Below are positions 26,592-34,249 of a stretch of DNA of 64,000 nt, one piece after another (within the stretch, counting starts at the first letter, position 1; every line of letters starts with the position of its first letter). This DNA is from Hymenobacter mellowenesis (lineage in GTDB: Bacteria; Bacteroidota; Bacteroidia; Cytophagales; Hymenobacteraceae). The stretch spans positions 124,001 to 188,000 of the forward strand of contig NZ_JAUQSX010000001.1 of the NCBI RefSeq assembly GCF_030581005.1. The letters are read 5' to 3'. The notes under the pieces were generated by a model. It was not told the DNA's origin, did not search any database, and saw only the letters and a program-made list of their open reading frames with translations. The position numbers and the translations under genes are program-made.

Positions 26592-27275
26592 ATGAAAACA
26601 GCCTTATTCACCTTAGCACTGGGCCTGGCCCTGGCCCCGGCCGCGCACGCCCAGCAAGGCCCCGGCGTGGGCTCGTCGGCCGACTACTCGGCCACCGACG
26701 GCACCGAGTCGCGCAATACCGGCTTCGGCATCAAGGGCGGCTACAACCTGGCCAGCATCCAGGGCACAGGCGCCAGCCTGTTCACCAACCGCGACAACCT
26801 CAAGGATTTTCACGCCGGCGTGTATGGGCAGTTCGGTTTCAACAACTTCGCCTCACTCATGGTGGAGCTGCTGTACTCGCGCAAGGGCTACCGCACCGAC
26901 TACCTCGGCACCGCCGCCCGCGACACCCGCCTCGACTACCTGGAGCTGCCCATTCTCTTCGTGGGCAACCTCACCGAAACGCTCAGCATTCACGTAGGGC
27001 CGCAGGTGTCGCTACTCACCAACGTGCGCAACGACGGCGCCACCGTGAGCATCGGCGACAACGGCTTCAACAGCCTTGACTACGGCGCCATTGCCGGCGC
27101 GGAGGCCCGCCTGGGCTTCGCCAAAGTGGGCGCCCGCTACGACTGGAGCCTGGGCAAACTCTACAAAGACGGCACCGTGGTGCGCTACAATACGGCCACA
27201 GGCGCGGCGATTGGCGACAACAACATCCGCAACCAGGTTTTCCAGCTATACGTGGGGCTGGGCTTTAAACACTAA
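26592..27275 (+). CDS. Outer membrane beta-barrel protein, tandem paralogue
   Basis: The ATG at 26592 opens a signal peptide (MKTALFTLALGLALAPAAHA). The 227-residue product shares the phrases NTGFGIKGGYNL, DFHAGVYGQFGF, ELLYSRKGY and the C-terminal strand YVGLGFKH with the preceding gene, so the pair arose by duplication. Same predicted fold and place in the outer membrane. The next gene begins 6 bp after its stop codon. Confidence 0.87.
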   Translation: MKTALFTLALGLALAPAAHAQQGPGVGSSADYSATDGTESRNTGFGIKGGYNLASIQGTGASLFTNRDNLKDFHAGVYGQFGFNNFASLMVELLYSRKGYRTDYLGTAARDTRLDYLELPILFVGNLTETLSIHVGPQVSLLTNVRNDGATVSIGDNGFNSLDYGAIAGAEARLGFAKVGARYDWSLGKLYKDGTVVRYNTATGAAIGDNNIRNQVFQLYVGLGFKH

Positions 27276-27281
27276 TTGCCG

Positions 27282-27773
27282 ATGCTCGACGTAGCGGCGC
27301 TGGACCACGCCCGCGAAATGCTGCTGGGCCGGGCCCTGGCCGTGCTGGCCGCCTGGGCCCTGCTCAACCTGCTGGTGGGCGGCACCCTACTCCGGCAGGC
27401 CGACCGCCGCTTTGCGCCCTACTACTTCCACGGCATGAACGTGGGCTGGGGCTTGGTGAACACCGTGCTGGCCTGCTGGGGCATTCTGCGACTGCGCTTC
27501 ACCTCGCCGCCGGGCCTGCGGCTGGCCGAGTTGGTGGCCGAGCAGTTGCACAACGAAAACCTTTTCCTGCTCAACACCGGCCTCGATGTGGCCTACCTCA
27601 TGACGGGGTTTTACCTGCGGGCGCTGGCCGCCGTGCTGGGGCAGGCCAACGCGCCGCGCCTGCACGGTTTCGGCGGGGCGCTGTGGGTGCAGGGCGGCTT
27701 TCTGCTGGTGTTCGATGCAGTGGTGTGGAGCCTGCTGCACTGGCAGGGCCGGGCCTGGATTCCGCTTATCTGA
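27282..27773 (+). CDS. Small integral membrane protein, unknown family
   Basis: The ATG at 27282 (a TTG at 27276 is possible) gives 163 residues with about four hydrophobic segments: LAVLAAWALLNLLVGGTLL, MNVGWGLVNTVLACWGIL, LLNTGLDVAYLMTGFYL and VQGGFLLVFDAVVWSLL. It resembles small Bacteroidota membrane proteins grouped under a domain of unknown function (possibly DUF6992), but I am not sure of the family. It starts 6 bp after the barrel gene, so co-transcription is likely. Confidence 0.75.
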   Translation: MLDVAALDHAREMLLGRALAVLAAWALLNLLVGGTLLRQADRRFAPYYFHGMNVGWGLVNTVLACWGILRLRFTSPPGLRLAELVAEQLHNENLFLLNTGLDVAYLMTGFYLRALAAVLGQANAPRLHGFGGALWVQGGFLLVFDAVVWSLLHWQGRAWIPLI

Positions 27774-27995
27774 TAGCAAACCAATCAGAAGGTTAAATCT
27801 CAATTTGGGAACTAAATCCAATTTGAGGAAAATACCGTTTCTTTCACCGAGCATTTTTGCCAGTAAGTCGGTTAAAGAGTCGGGTTCAACTGATTTATCT
27901 TTTAGTAATCATGCTAATAGATGAATTTTGGGTACTCCTGCTACGGGCACCGGCCGATGATTGTCACCCGCCGCTCAGCACTTATCAGGAACCAT

Positions 27996-29171
27996 ATGCG
28001 TCTTTTTACCCTCGCTTTCAGTTGCTTTCTATCGTTGGCTCCCTTTTTGGGATTTTCAGCCGGCATCCTTGACCGCGCCGAGGCGGTGGCCGTGACCAGC
28101 CCCGCCGGTGGCGTGCGCCTCAACGGCATTCTGCGCCTGCCCACCGGCCAGGGGCCCTTCCCGGCGGCGGTGCTGCTGCCCGAGCGCGGCGTGAACGCCA
28201 GCAACCCCAATTCGCCCGACAACCAGCTCCTTAACACCCTGGCCGACTACCTGGTGAGCCAGGGCGTGGTGGTGCTGCGGCTGCACGAGCGGGGCCAGGG
28301 CGGCTCCGGCGGCTCGGCCGCAACCACGACGCTGGCCGAACGCTCGGCCGATGCCATTGCGGCCCTCAACTACCTGCGCACCCGGCCCCAGGTCGACGTG
28401 ACACGCCTCGGCCTGATTGGCCACGGCGAGGGGGCCAACGTGGCCCTGCTGGCCGGCGCGCAGCCGCTGGCGCCCACGTTTGTGGTGGCTATGGCCGCCG
28501 CCGGGCTACCGGGCCGCGAGGTGCTGGCCACCCAGCCGGCCATGTACGGCAAGGTGCTCGGCAACGACTCGACCGATGCCCAACGGGCCCGCAAGTACCG
28601 CCTCGACATGGTGGCCGCCGAGCAGGAGGCCGCCAAAATGCGCCTCAAAGGCTCCAACGCCGCCCAGGTGCAAACCTACCTCGACCAGCAGCGCCTGCGC
28701 CAGAAAGCCGCCATGCGCCGCGACGAGGAAGGCCTCATCAAGCAGCAGCGGGCCATGCTGGAAATCGTGCGCCAAACCCCCGACAACAGCCAGGCCCAGG
28801 CCATTCTGGGCAACATGCTGCGCCAGCGCTACCCCGGCATTGCGCCCACCGACCTGCAAACCAGCGTGCAAACCCTCACCACGCCCGCCTACCGCAGCTA
28901 CCTCAGCTTCGACCCGCAGCCCGAACTGCCCGCCGTGAAATGCCCGGTGCTGCTGCTGCAGGGCGAAGCCGACCAGCAGGTGAACGCCAACGCTAATCTC
29001 GCTTCGCTCAAAAAAGGCCTGCGCAGCAACGCCCGCGTGGTCGAGCTGCGCTACCCCAATCTCAACCACGCCCTGCAGTTCGCCAGCGACTCGCCTGCCG
29101 ATGCCGCCTCGGCCGCCTTCAACCCCGATACTCCGGCCGATATCTACAAGTGGATTAGCACCCAGAATTAG
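27996..29171 (+). CDS. Alpha/beta hydrolase fold protein lacking the nucleophile serine
   Basis: The ATG at 27996 opens a signal peptide (MRLFTLAFSCFLSLAPFLGF). The 391-residue protein has the alpha/beta hydrolase core: FPAAVLLPERG (oxyanion strand), VVVLRLHERGQGGSGG, the nucleophile elbow region LGLIGHGEGANVALL, the acid in LLQGEADQQV and a histidine in LNHALQ. The elbow reads G-H-G-E-G, so the expected catalytic Ser is Gly144. A Gly codon GGC is one base from Ser AGC. A long charged helical insert (about 195-270) forms the lid region. It may be a pseudoenzyme or binding protein, or may have been recently inactivated. Confidence 0.85.
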   Translation: MRLFTLAFSCFLSLAPFLGFSAGILDRAEAVAVTSPAGGVRLNGILRLPTGQGPFPAAVLLPERGVNASNPNSPDNQLLNTLADYLVSQGVVVLRLHERGQGGSGGSAATTTLAERSADAIAALNYLRTRPQVDVTRLGLIGHGEGANVALLAGAQPLAPTFVVAMAAAGLPGREVLATQPAMYGKVLGNDSTDAQRARKYRLDMVAAEQEAAKMRLKGSNAAQVQTYLDQQRLRQKAAMRRDEEGLIKQQRAMLEIVRQTPDNSQAQAILGNMLRQRYPGIAPTDLQTSVQTLTTPAYRSYLSFDPQPELPAVKCPVLLLQGEADQQVNANANLASLKKGLRSNARVVELRYPNLNHALQFASDSPADAASAAFNPDTPADIYKWISTQN

Positions 29172-29180
29172 GACCAAAAC

Positions 29181-29359
29181 TGTCATTGCGAGTGCAGCGA
29201 AGCAATCCGTCCTGTCAAAACCAGACCCGCTCTTTTACCAGAAAGCCCCGGCACCACTGCGGTACCGGGGCTTTCTGGTAAAAGAGCGGGTCTGGTTTTG
29301 ACAGGATGTTTGTCGCATTGAGAGGACGAATTGCCACGGGCTGCGCCCTCGCAATGACA
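29181..29359. repeat. Long nested inverted repeat
   Basis: The core is a perfect 41-bp inverted repeat (29211-29251 with 29265-29305) around a 13-nt loop. Outside it, TGTCATTGCGAG-type sequence at 29181 reappears inverted near 29359, so the whole block is a larger palindromic element with a second repeat inside it. It lies between convergent genes and could also terminate both transcripts. Confidence 0.9.
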
Positions 29360-29380
29360 TAGCCCCCAACCAGTTCGTGC

Positions 29381-29959
29381 TTAATTGTGGCCGCCGTGCT
29401 GCGGTTCCAGCATTTCTTCCACGATTTTCTTGTTGAAGGCGGGGATATCTTCGGGCTTGCGGCTGGTGATGAGGCCGTGGTCGCACACCACTTCGGAGTC
29501 TTCCCAGTGGGCGCCAGCGTTTTTGAGGTCGGTATGCACGCTGGGCCAGCTCGTGACGCGCTTGCCGCGCACCACATCGGCCTCCACCAGCAGCCAGGGG
29601 CCGTGGCAGATGGCGGCCAGCACCTTGCCCGAGCCAGCAAATTCTTTCACGAAAGCCACCACGTCTTTGTTGACGCGCAGGATGTCGGGGTTCATCTGGC
29701 CGCCGGGCAGCACCAGGGCGTCGTAGTCGGCAGGCTTCACCTCGGTGATGACTTTGTCGACGTCGACTTTGTCGCCCCAGTCCTTGTTCGGGCCGTCCCA
29801 GCCTTTGATGGAGCCGCTTTTGAGGGAGATGACGTGGGTTTCGGCGCCCTCGCCTTCGAGGTATTTTTTGGGTTCGTCGAGTTCGGCCTGCTCGAAGCCG
29901 TCGGTGGCGATGATGGCAATTTTCTTGCCTTTGAGTTTGTCGCTGCTGAAAAGACTCAT
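29381..29959 (-). CDS. DJ-1/PfpI family protein
   Basis: A 192-residue member of the type 1 glutamine amidotransferase-like fold. The nucleophile Cys118 lies in LAAICHGPWLL with the following His119, and the conserved acidic residue in the first helix (DGFEQAELDEP, near 22-30) is present. This subgroup (YhbO/PfpI) has been linked to general stress protection and to protein or nucleotide deglycation; which activity applies here is unknown. No signal peptide. It stands alone; a terminator for the upstream kinase gene lies just before its start. Confidence 0.92.
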   Translation of the reverse strand: MSLFSSDKLKGKKIAIIATDGFEQAELDEPKKYLEGEGAETHVISLKSGSIKGWDGPNKDWGDKVDVDKVITEVKPADYDALVLPGGQMNPDILRVNKDVVAFVKEFAGSGKVLAAICHGPWLLVEADVVRGKRVTSWPSVHTDLKNAGAHWEDSEVVCDHGLITSRKPEDIPAFNKKIVEEMLEPQHGGHN

Positions 29960-29980
29960 GGTATTTGGAAAGGAGGTAAA

Positions 29981-30006
29981 AAAGAAAGCCGGAGCAAGTC
30001 CGGCTT
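29981..30006 (-). terminator. Intrinsic terminator of the BLUF-kinase transcript
   Basis: On the minus strand AAGCCGGA-CTTGC-TCCGGCTT is followed by TCTTTTTTAC, a U-rich tail. It lies about 155 bp after the kinase stop codon. Confidence 0.75.
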
Positions 30007-30055
30007 CGTTCTTACGCCCGTTCCGGGCCGTGGGTTAATCAAAATTCGGGCATTG

Positions 30056-30153
30056 GAGCCAGTAGAACGAGTATCCCAAAGCGCGGCTTCGGCTCGCGTC
30101 AGCATCGTTCAACGAGCCGAAGTCGCGCTTTGGGGTACTCGTTTTGCTGGCTC
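30056..30153. repeat. Inverted repeat downstream of the kinase gene
   Basis: 41-nt arms (30056-30096 and 30113-30153) match at about 37 positions around a 16-nt loop. It begins GAGCCAGTAGAACGAGTA and contains AAAGCGCG. Unlike the other repeat families, I see only one copy in this window. Confidence 0.85.
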
Positions 30154-30160
30154 AAACGGC

Positions 30161-32026
30161 TTAGTCCTCGAACCAGTGAATGGTAAATGTTGTGCCTTCG
30201 CCCACGGTGCTGCTTACTTCGAGGTGGCCGCCGCGGCTGGCCACGATACGCTGCACGAGGTACATGCCCACGCCAGCGCCGGCAATGTGCGGGTGCTGGC
30301 GCGCAAACGGCTGGAACACCGGCGCCGGGCGGCCCGGCAGCTCCATGCCCAGGCCGTTGTCCTGCACGGTGAGCACGGGCTGGCCGGCTTCGGAAAGGAA
30401 GCTGCGCACCTGCAGGTGCAGCGGCCGGGCGGGGTCGGCAAACTTGAGGGCGTTGCTGAGCAGGTTGTGCAGGATGGAACGCAGGTTGGCGCGGCCGTAA
30501 GTGAGCGTGGGCGCGGCCGCGAAATCGAGGCTGACGGTGGCTTCTGACTCCTGCACCTGGGCGCGCAGGCCCAGCAGCACCTCGTCGGCCACGCTGCGCA
30601 AATCCAGCGCCTCCACCGGCGCCGAGAGGCCGCGCTGCTCCTGCACGGTGGCGGCCAGGTCCTGTAGCGTGGCGTCGAGCTGGCCCAGCGCTTCATCCAC
30701 CATACCGATAATTTCGCCCTCCTCGGGGTCGTTGAAAGTGGCCGTGCGGCGTAGCTCATCGAACAGGCCGCGCAGGTTGAGCACGGGCTGCTTGAGGTCG
30801 TGCGAGGCGGTGTAGACGAAGGTGTCGAGGTCGCGGTTGGTGCGGGCCAACTCATCGTACTGCGTCTGGAGTACCTCGCGCAGGCGGTACTGGTCGTCCA
30901 CGTCGGTGCAGGTGCCAAACCAGCGCGGGCCGCGCTCGTCCGTCAGCTGCCGCGCCCGGATGATGTGCCAGCGGTAGCGCCCGTCGTGCCGGCGCATGCG
31001 GAACAGGCCCTCGTAGGGCTGGCCGGTGGCAATGCTCTGCACCCAGCGACGGGCAGCGCCGGCCTGCTCGCTGGGTTCCAGCAGGTTTATCCAGCCGGTG
31101 GGCCCCAGCTCTTCCTTAGTCAGGCCCGAATACTCGCCAGTGTAATGGTTGTAGTAATCGATAAAGCCCTCGGCCGTGGCCGTCCAGATGAGCTCCGGGA
31201 TGCTGTCGGCCAGGAAGCGCAGCTCGGCCTCGCCGCGGCGCAGGGCGTCGGCCAGCTCGCGCTGGTCGTGCACTTCGGTAAGGGCACCGTGCCAGAACAC
31301 GGCCTGGTCGGGGGCGTGCAGCTCGGGCAGGGCGCGGCTCAGCATCCAGCGGTACTGGCCGTCGTGGCGGCGCAGACGGTACTCATAGCTCCAGCCCACG
31401 CCGCTGGTGCGGGCCGTGTCGGCCTGGTAGAGCACGCGCAGGCGGTCGTCGGGGTGAATGAGCAGGGGCCAGATGGCGTTCAAATCGGCCGTAGGGGGCT
31501 GGCCGGTAAAGTAGTACCACTGCGGGCTCACGTACTCGAACTTGCCGGCGGCATCGACGGTGAAAGTGATTTGGGGCACGGTTTCCGTCAGCACCCGCAG
31601 GCGGGTGTCGAGGCGCCGGGTTTCGATGGACAGGTGGTGCGCCCGCTGCCGGGCCTCTTCCTGCACGGTCACGTCCACGGCAAAAAGCAGCAGGCCGCTC
31701 ACGGGGCCATTGCCTTCGCGCACGGGCTCCAGGGCAATGTCGAAGTAGCGCGGCGTGGACGGGCCGCCGTCGGTCGCGGGCAGGGGCAGGCTGTAAGCCT
31801 TGGCCACATAGGGCCGCCCGGCGTCGTACACTTGCCGCATCACCTCCAGCAAATCGGCCGGGATGGTGCCCGGGTGCTCGGCCACGGCATCGCCTTCCTC
31901 CACGGCCGCGCCGAGCACGGCGCGCATGGCCTCATTCACAAATCCGTAGCGCAATTCCTGCCCTTGCAAGGTGGCCACCCCGGCGGGCATGTGTCCCAGG
32001 ATGTCGCGAAGTTGTTGCTCACGCAT
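30161..32026 (-). CDS. PAS-domain sensor histidine kinase
   Basis: The ATG at 32026 is preferred; the frame begins two codons earlier only with TTG. The 621-residue protein has three PAS-like units (about 5-130, 145-270 and 275-385, with phrases YVSPQWYYFTGQPP and YYNHYTGEYSGLTKEE). A dimerisation domain follows with phospho-His409 in YTASHDLKQPVLN, then an ATPase domain with NLLSNALKFAD, VQDNGLGM and AGVGMYLVQRIV. No membrane segment, so it is cytoplasmic. It lacks a receiver domain, and no response regulator gene is adjacent. A BLUF photoreceptor gene lies 83 bp upstream on the same strand, suggesting light input. Confidence 0.93.
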   Translation of the reverse strand: MREQQLRDILGHMPAGVATLQGQELRYGFVNEAMRAVLGAAVEEGDAVAEHPGTIPADLLEVMRQVYDAGRPYVAKAYSLPLPATDGGPSTPRYFDIALEPVREGNGPVSGLLLFAVDVTVQEEARQRAHHLSIETRRLDTRLRVLTETVPQITFTVDAAGKFEYVSPQWYYFTGQPPTADLNAIWPLLIHPDDRLRVLYQADTARTSGVGWSYEYRLRRHDGQYRWMLSRALPELHAPDQAVFWHGALTEVHDQRELADALRRGEAELRFLADSIPELIWTATAEGFIDYYNHYTGEYSGLTKEELGPTGWINLLEPSEQAGAARRWVQSIATGQPYEGLFRMRRHDGRYRWHIIRARQLTDERGPRWFGTCTDVDDQYRLREVLQTQYDELARTNRDLDTFVYTASHDLKQPVLNLRGLFDELRRTATFNDPEEGEIIGMVDEALGQLDATLQDLAATVQEQRGLSAPVEALDLRSVADEVLLGLRAQVQESEATVSLDFAAAPTLTYGRANLRSILHNLLSNALKFADPARPLHLQVRSFLSEAGQPVLTVQDNGLGMELPGRPAPVFQPFARQHPHIAGAGVGMYLVQRIVASRGGHLEVSSTVGEGTTFTIHWFED

Positions 32027-32029
32027 GCT

Positions 32030-32037
32030 CAAAGGTA
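32030..32037 (-). promoter_or_regulatory. -7 element directly before the kinase start
   Basis: The minus strand reads TACCTTTG and ends 4 bp before the kinase ATG. With the usual -7 geometry the transcript would start at or very near the start codon, giving a leaderless mRNA. A -33 box is not evident. Confidence 0.4.
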
Positions 32038-32109
32038 GGCAGAAGTGCGGGCAGGGCAGCGCCAGCCGGCCCGGTTGTGAGGCGTATTAGCCGGCTTACT
32101 GGCGAGGTT

Positions 32110-32562
32110 TTACGCATGCTCGGGCTCGGGCGCGGCCGGGGTTGCATCGGCGCCAAACACGGCCAGCTTCACCAAATCGACCAGCATGGCGTCGGCAATG
32201 CTGAGGGAGCTGGGCGGCGGCGGCAGGTGCTGCGGCAGCAGAAAGCCCTGCAGGGCCTCAAACCCGCCGGGCTCGAGGGGATGGAAGGCCATGGACCAGT
32301 CGGCGAAGCTGCGCTCCGTGATGGGCTTGTCGACCAGCTTGACGACGTTGGAGTGGCGGCCGTCGCGGGAAATGACATCGAACAGCGGCTCCAGCACTTC
32401 CGCCTCGCCCTCAATGAGCTGCGCGATGTTGCCGTGGCTGTAGAAAAGCACGCCCGTGACGTCGCGCGCGGCGTTGTCGCGCCGGCACTGGTCGAGCAAT
32501 TCCTGCAAGTCCTGGTCAGACAGCGGGCGCACGGCCCGGCTCATGTAAACAATGTGAATCAT
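32110..32562 (-). CDS. BLUF-domain blue-light photoreceptor
   Basis: A 150-residue protein that is almost only a BLUF domain, which binds FAD and senses blue light. Key residues are in place: Tyr6 (IHIVYMSRA), Asn30 (RRDNAARDVTGVL), Gln48 (IAQLIEGE) and Trp91/Met93 (FADWSMAFHPL). The Tyr-Gln pair is needed for the hydrogen-bond switch of this family. A C-terminal extension of about 45 residues, rich in Leu and Pro, probably carries the signalling contact. No enzymatic output domain is fused. The downstream gene on the same strand is a PAS histidine kinase, the likely partner. Confidence 0.93.
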   Translation of the reverse strand: MIHIVYMSRAVRPLSDQDLQELLDQCRRDNAARDVTGVLFYSHGNIAQLIEGEAEVLEPLFDVISRDGRHSNVVKLVDKPITERSFADWSMAFHPLEPGGFEALQGFLLPQHLPPPPSSLSIADAMLVDLVKLAVFGADATPAAPEPEHA

Positions 32563-32868
32563 AGGAAAACAGCAGCAGGCCGGGCCGTCTGGGGCCTCCG
32601 TGAAGGGTAGTATTGAGCAACCCTCTATTACGGGTGGTGTCGCGGCAAGTTATTTTCCTCTCTTGAATCCCCTGAAGTGAAGCGGCTGGTACTTAGCCGG
32701 CCCTGACAAAACGTTGGCCCGAAGCGCAGAAACAGCGAGGCTGCCAAACAATAGTCGGCCGCACCCCGCCACTGGTCGGTGCGAAGGCGCCAACCGCCGA
32801 GTGCGTTTTCGGCACCGGGCATCGGCGGGCATTTTTGGGCAACTATCCAGCTCCTGCCTTTCTGCCTT
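32563..32868. other. Divergent regulatory region, no gene seen
   Basis: This 306-bp gap lies between the minus-strand BLUF gene and the plus-strand HupE-like gene. It should hold both promoters, but I see no strong TAnnTTTG match, no palindrome of note and no RNA gene. Confidence 0.45.
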
Positions 32869-34206
32869 ATGCTGCTACTCTTCTCCTCCTGCCAGTTGCG
32901 CCGCAGTTTGCGGCCATTTTTTCTGGCGGCTTTACTACTGCTATTATTGAGCAGCCCGGCGGCCCGGGCGCACCCCATGCCCAACTCGGTGGTGCTGCTC
33001 GACCTGCACCCCGGCGGCGTAGCGGCCGAAGTGCAGCTGCCGTTGGGCCAGCTGGAAATTGCCTTCGGCCACAACATTACCGAACACCCCGAAACGCTGG
33101 TGCAGCGCCTCGGCCCCGAGCTGCGCGCCTACATCCAGCAGCACGTGCGCCCCGAAACGCCCGACGGCCAGCCCTGGGCCGTGGCCGTGCGCGAGCTGCG
33201 CATTGGCAGCGCCGAACAAACCGATACCGGCCCCTACCAAGAGCTCACGGCCCAGCTGTGGCTCACGCCGCCGGCCGGCGCCACGGCCCGCGCCTTTGCC
33301 TTCAGGTACGACGTGATAGTGCACCAACTGGTGACGCACGTGGCGCTGGTGTCGGTGCGGCGCGACTGGGAGGTGGGCCGCGTGGGCGCCGAGCAACCGA
33401 TTGACGTGGGCGTGATTCGGCTCGACGTGGTGAATAACGTGATTCCGCCGCTGTTCATCAGTCAGGCGGGCGGTGGGTGGTGGGCCGGCTTCCGGGGCAT
33501 GGTGGCGCTGGGCGCGCGCCACATCGCCGAGGGCACCGACCATCTGTTGTTTCTGCTGGTGCTGCTGCTGCCGGCGCCGCTGCTGCTCACCAAGGCCCGG
33601 CGCTGGGGCCGTTTCGGCGGGGTGCGCTACGCGCTGGGGCGGCTGCTGCGGGTGGTGTCGGCCTTCACGCTGGGCCATTCCGTCACGCTGCTGGCGGGGG
33701 CGCTGGGGTGGCTGCGGCTGCCAGCGCAGCCGGTCGAGACGCTCATTGCGGTGTCCATTCTGGTATCGGCGGGGCACGCGGTGCGGCCGCTGTTTCCGGG
33801 GCGCGAGGGCTGGGTGGCGGCGGGCTTCGGGCTGGTGCACGGGCTGGCCTTTGCCAGCACGCTGGCCGAACTGCACCTGCCCGCCGGCCCCATGGCGCTC
33901 AGCATCCTGGGTTTCAATATCGGCATCGAACTGATGCAGCTGTTCGTCATCGCCCTCACGGTGCCGTGGCTGCTGCTGCTGAGCCAGACGCCCGGCTACG
34001 CCGCCGTGCGGGTGGCGGGGGCGGTAGTAGCGGCCGTGGCCGCGCTGGGCTGGCTGGTGGAGCGCATTTCGGCCCAAGCCAACCCGCTCACCGCACTAGT
34101 GGCGCGGGTGGCCCAGCATGCGCCCTGGCTGCTGGCGGCGCTGGCGATGGTGGCCGTCGTCAGCTTCTGGCGTCAGCAAAAGGCGCGTTCGATGCCTTCC
34201 TTTTAA
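32869..34206 (+). CDS. HupE/UreJ-type membrane protein
   Basis: The ATG at 32869 gives a signal peptide (FFLAALLLLLLSSPAARA) and mature start HPMPNSVVLLDL. A periplasmic N-terminal domain (about 35-215) is followed by about seven helices with the motifs of the HupE/UreJ_2 family: ARHIAEGTDHLLFLLVLL, AFTLGHSVTLLAGAL, GFGLVHGLAFAS and GFNIGIELMQL. The conserved His and Asp residues in helices suggest metal handling, as in nickel/cobalt HupE proteins, but this subfamily is uncharacterised. It precedes a DUF3500 T9SS protein by 43 bp. 445 residues. Confidence 0.85.
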   Translation: MLLLFSSCQLRRSLRPFFLAALLLLLLSSPAARAHPMPNSVVLLDLHPGGVAAEVQLPLGQLEIAFGHNITEHPETLVQRLGPELRAYIQQHVRPETPDGQPWAVAVRELRIGSAEQTDTGPYQELTAQLWLTPPAGATARAFAFRYDVIVHQLVTHVALVSVRRDWEVGRVGAEQPIDVGVIRLDVVNNVIPPLFISQAGGGWWAGFRGMVALGARHIAEGTDHLLFLLVLLLPAPLLLTKARRWGRFGGVRYALGRLLRVVSAFTLGHSVTLLAGALGWLRLPAQPVETLIAVSILVSAGHAVRPLFPGREGWVAAGFGLVHGLAFASTLAELHLPAGPMALSILGFNIGIELMQLFVIALTVPWLLLLSQTPGYAAVRVAGAVVAAVAALGWLVERISAQANPLTALVARVAQHAPWLLAALAMVAVVSFWRQQKARSMPSF

Positions 34207-34249
34207 TCATTCCAACTCTGCATGTTCCATCTTTTACCCACCCCTTATC

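Noticed and set aside
29181..29359. Terminal inverted repeats of an IS element
   Set aside because: There is no transposase frame between the arms; only 13 nt separate them.
29387..30547. 386-codon plus-strand open frame
   Set aside because: Spans the PfpI gene, a terminator and a repeat on the other strand; not a plausible protein.
30800..32038. 412-codon plus-strand open frame over the kinase gene
   Set aside because: Antisense to the PAS histidine kinase; no family features.
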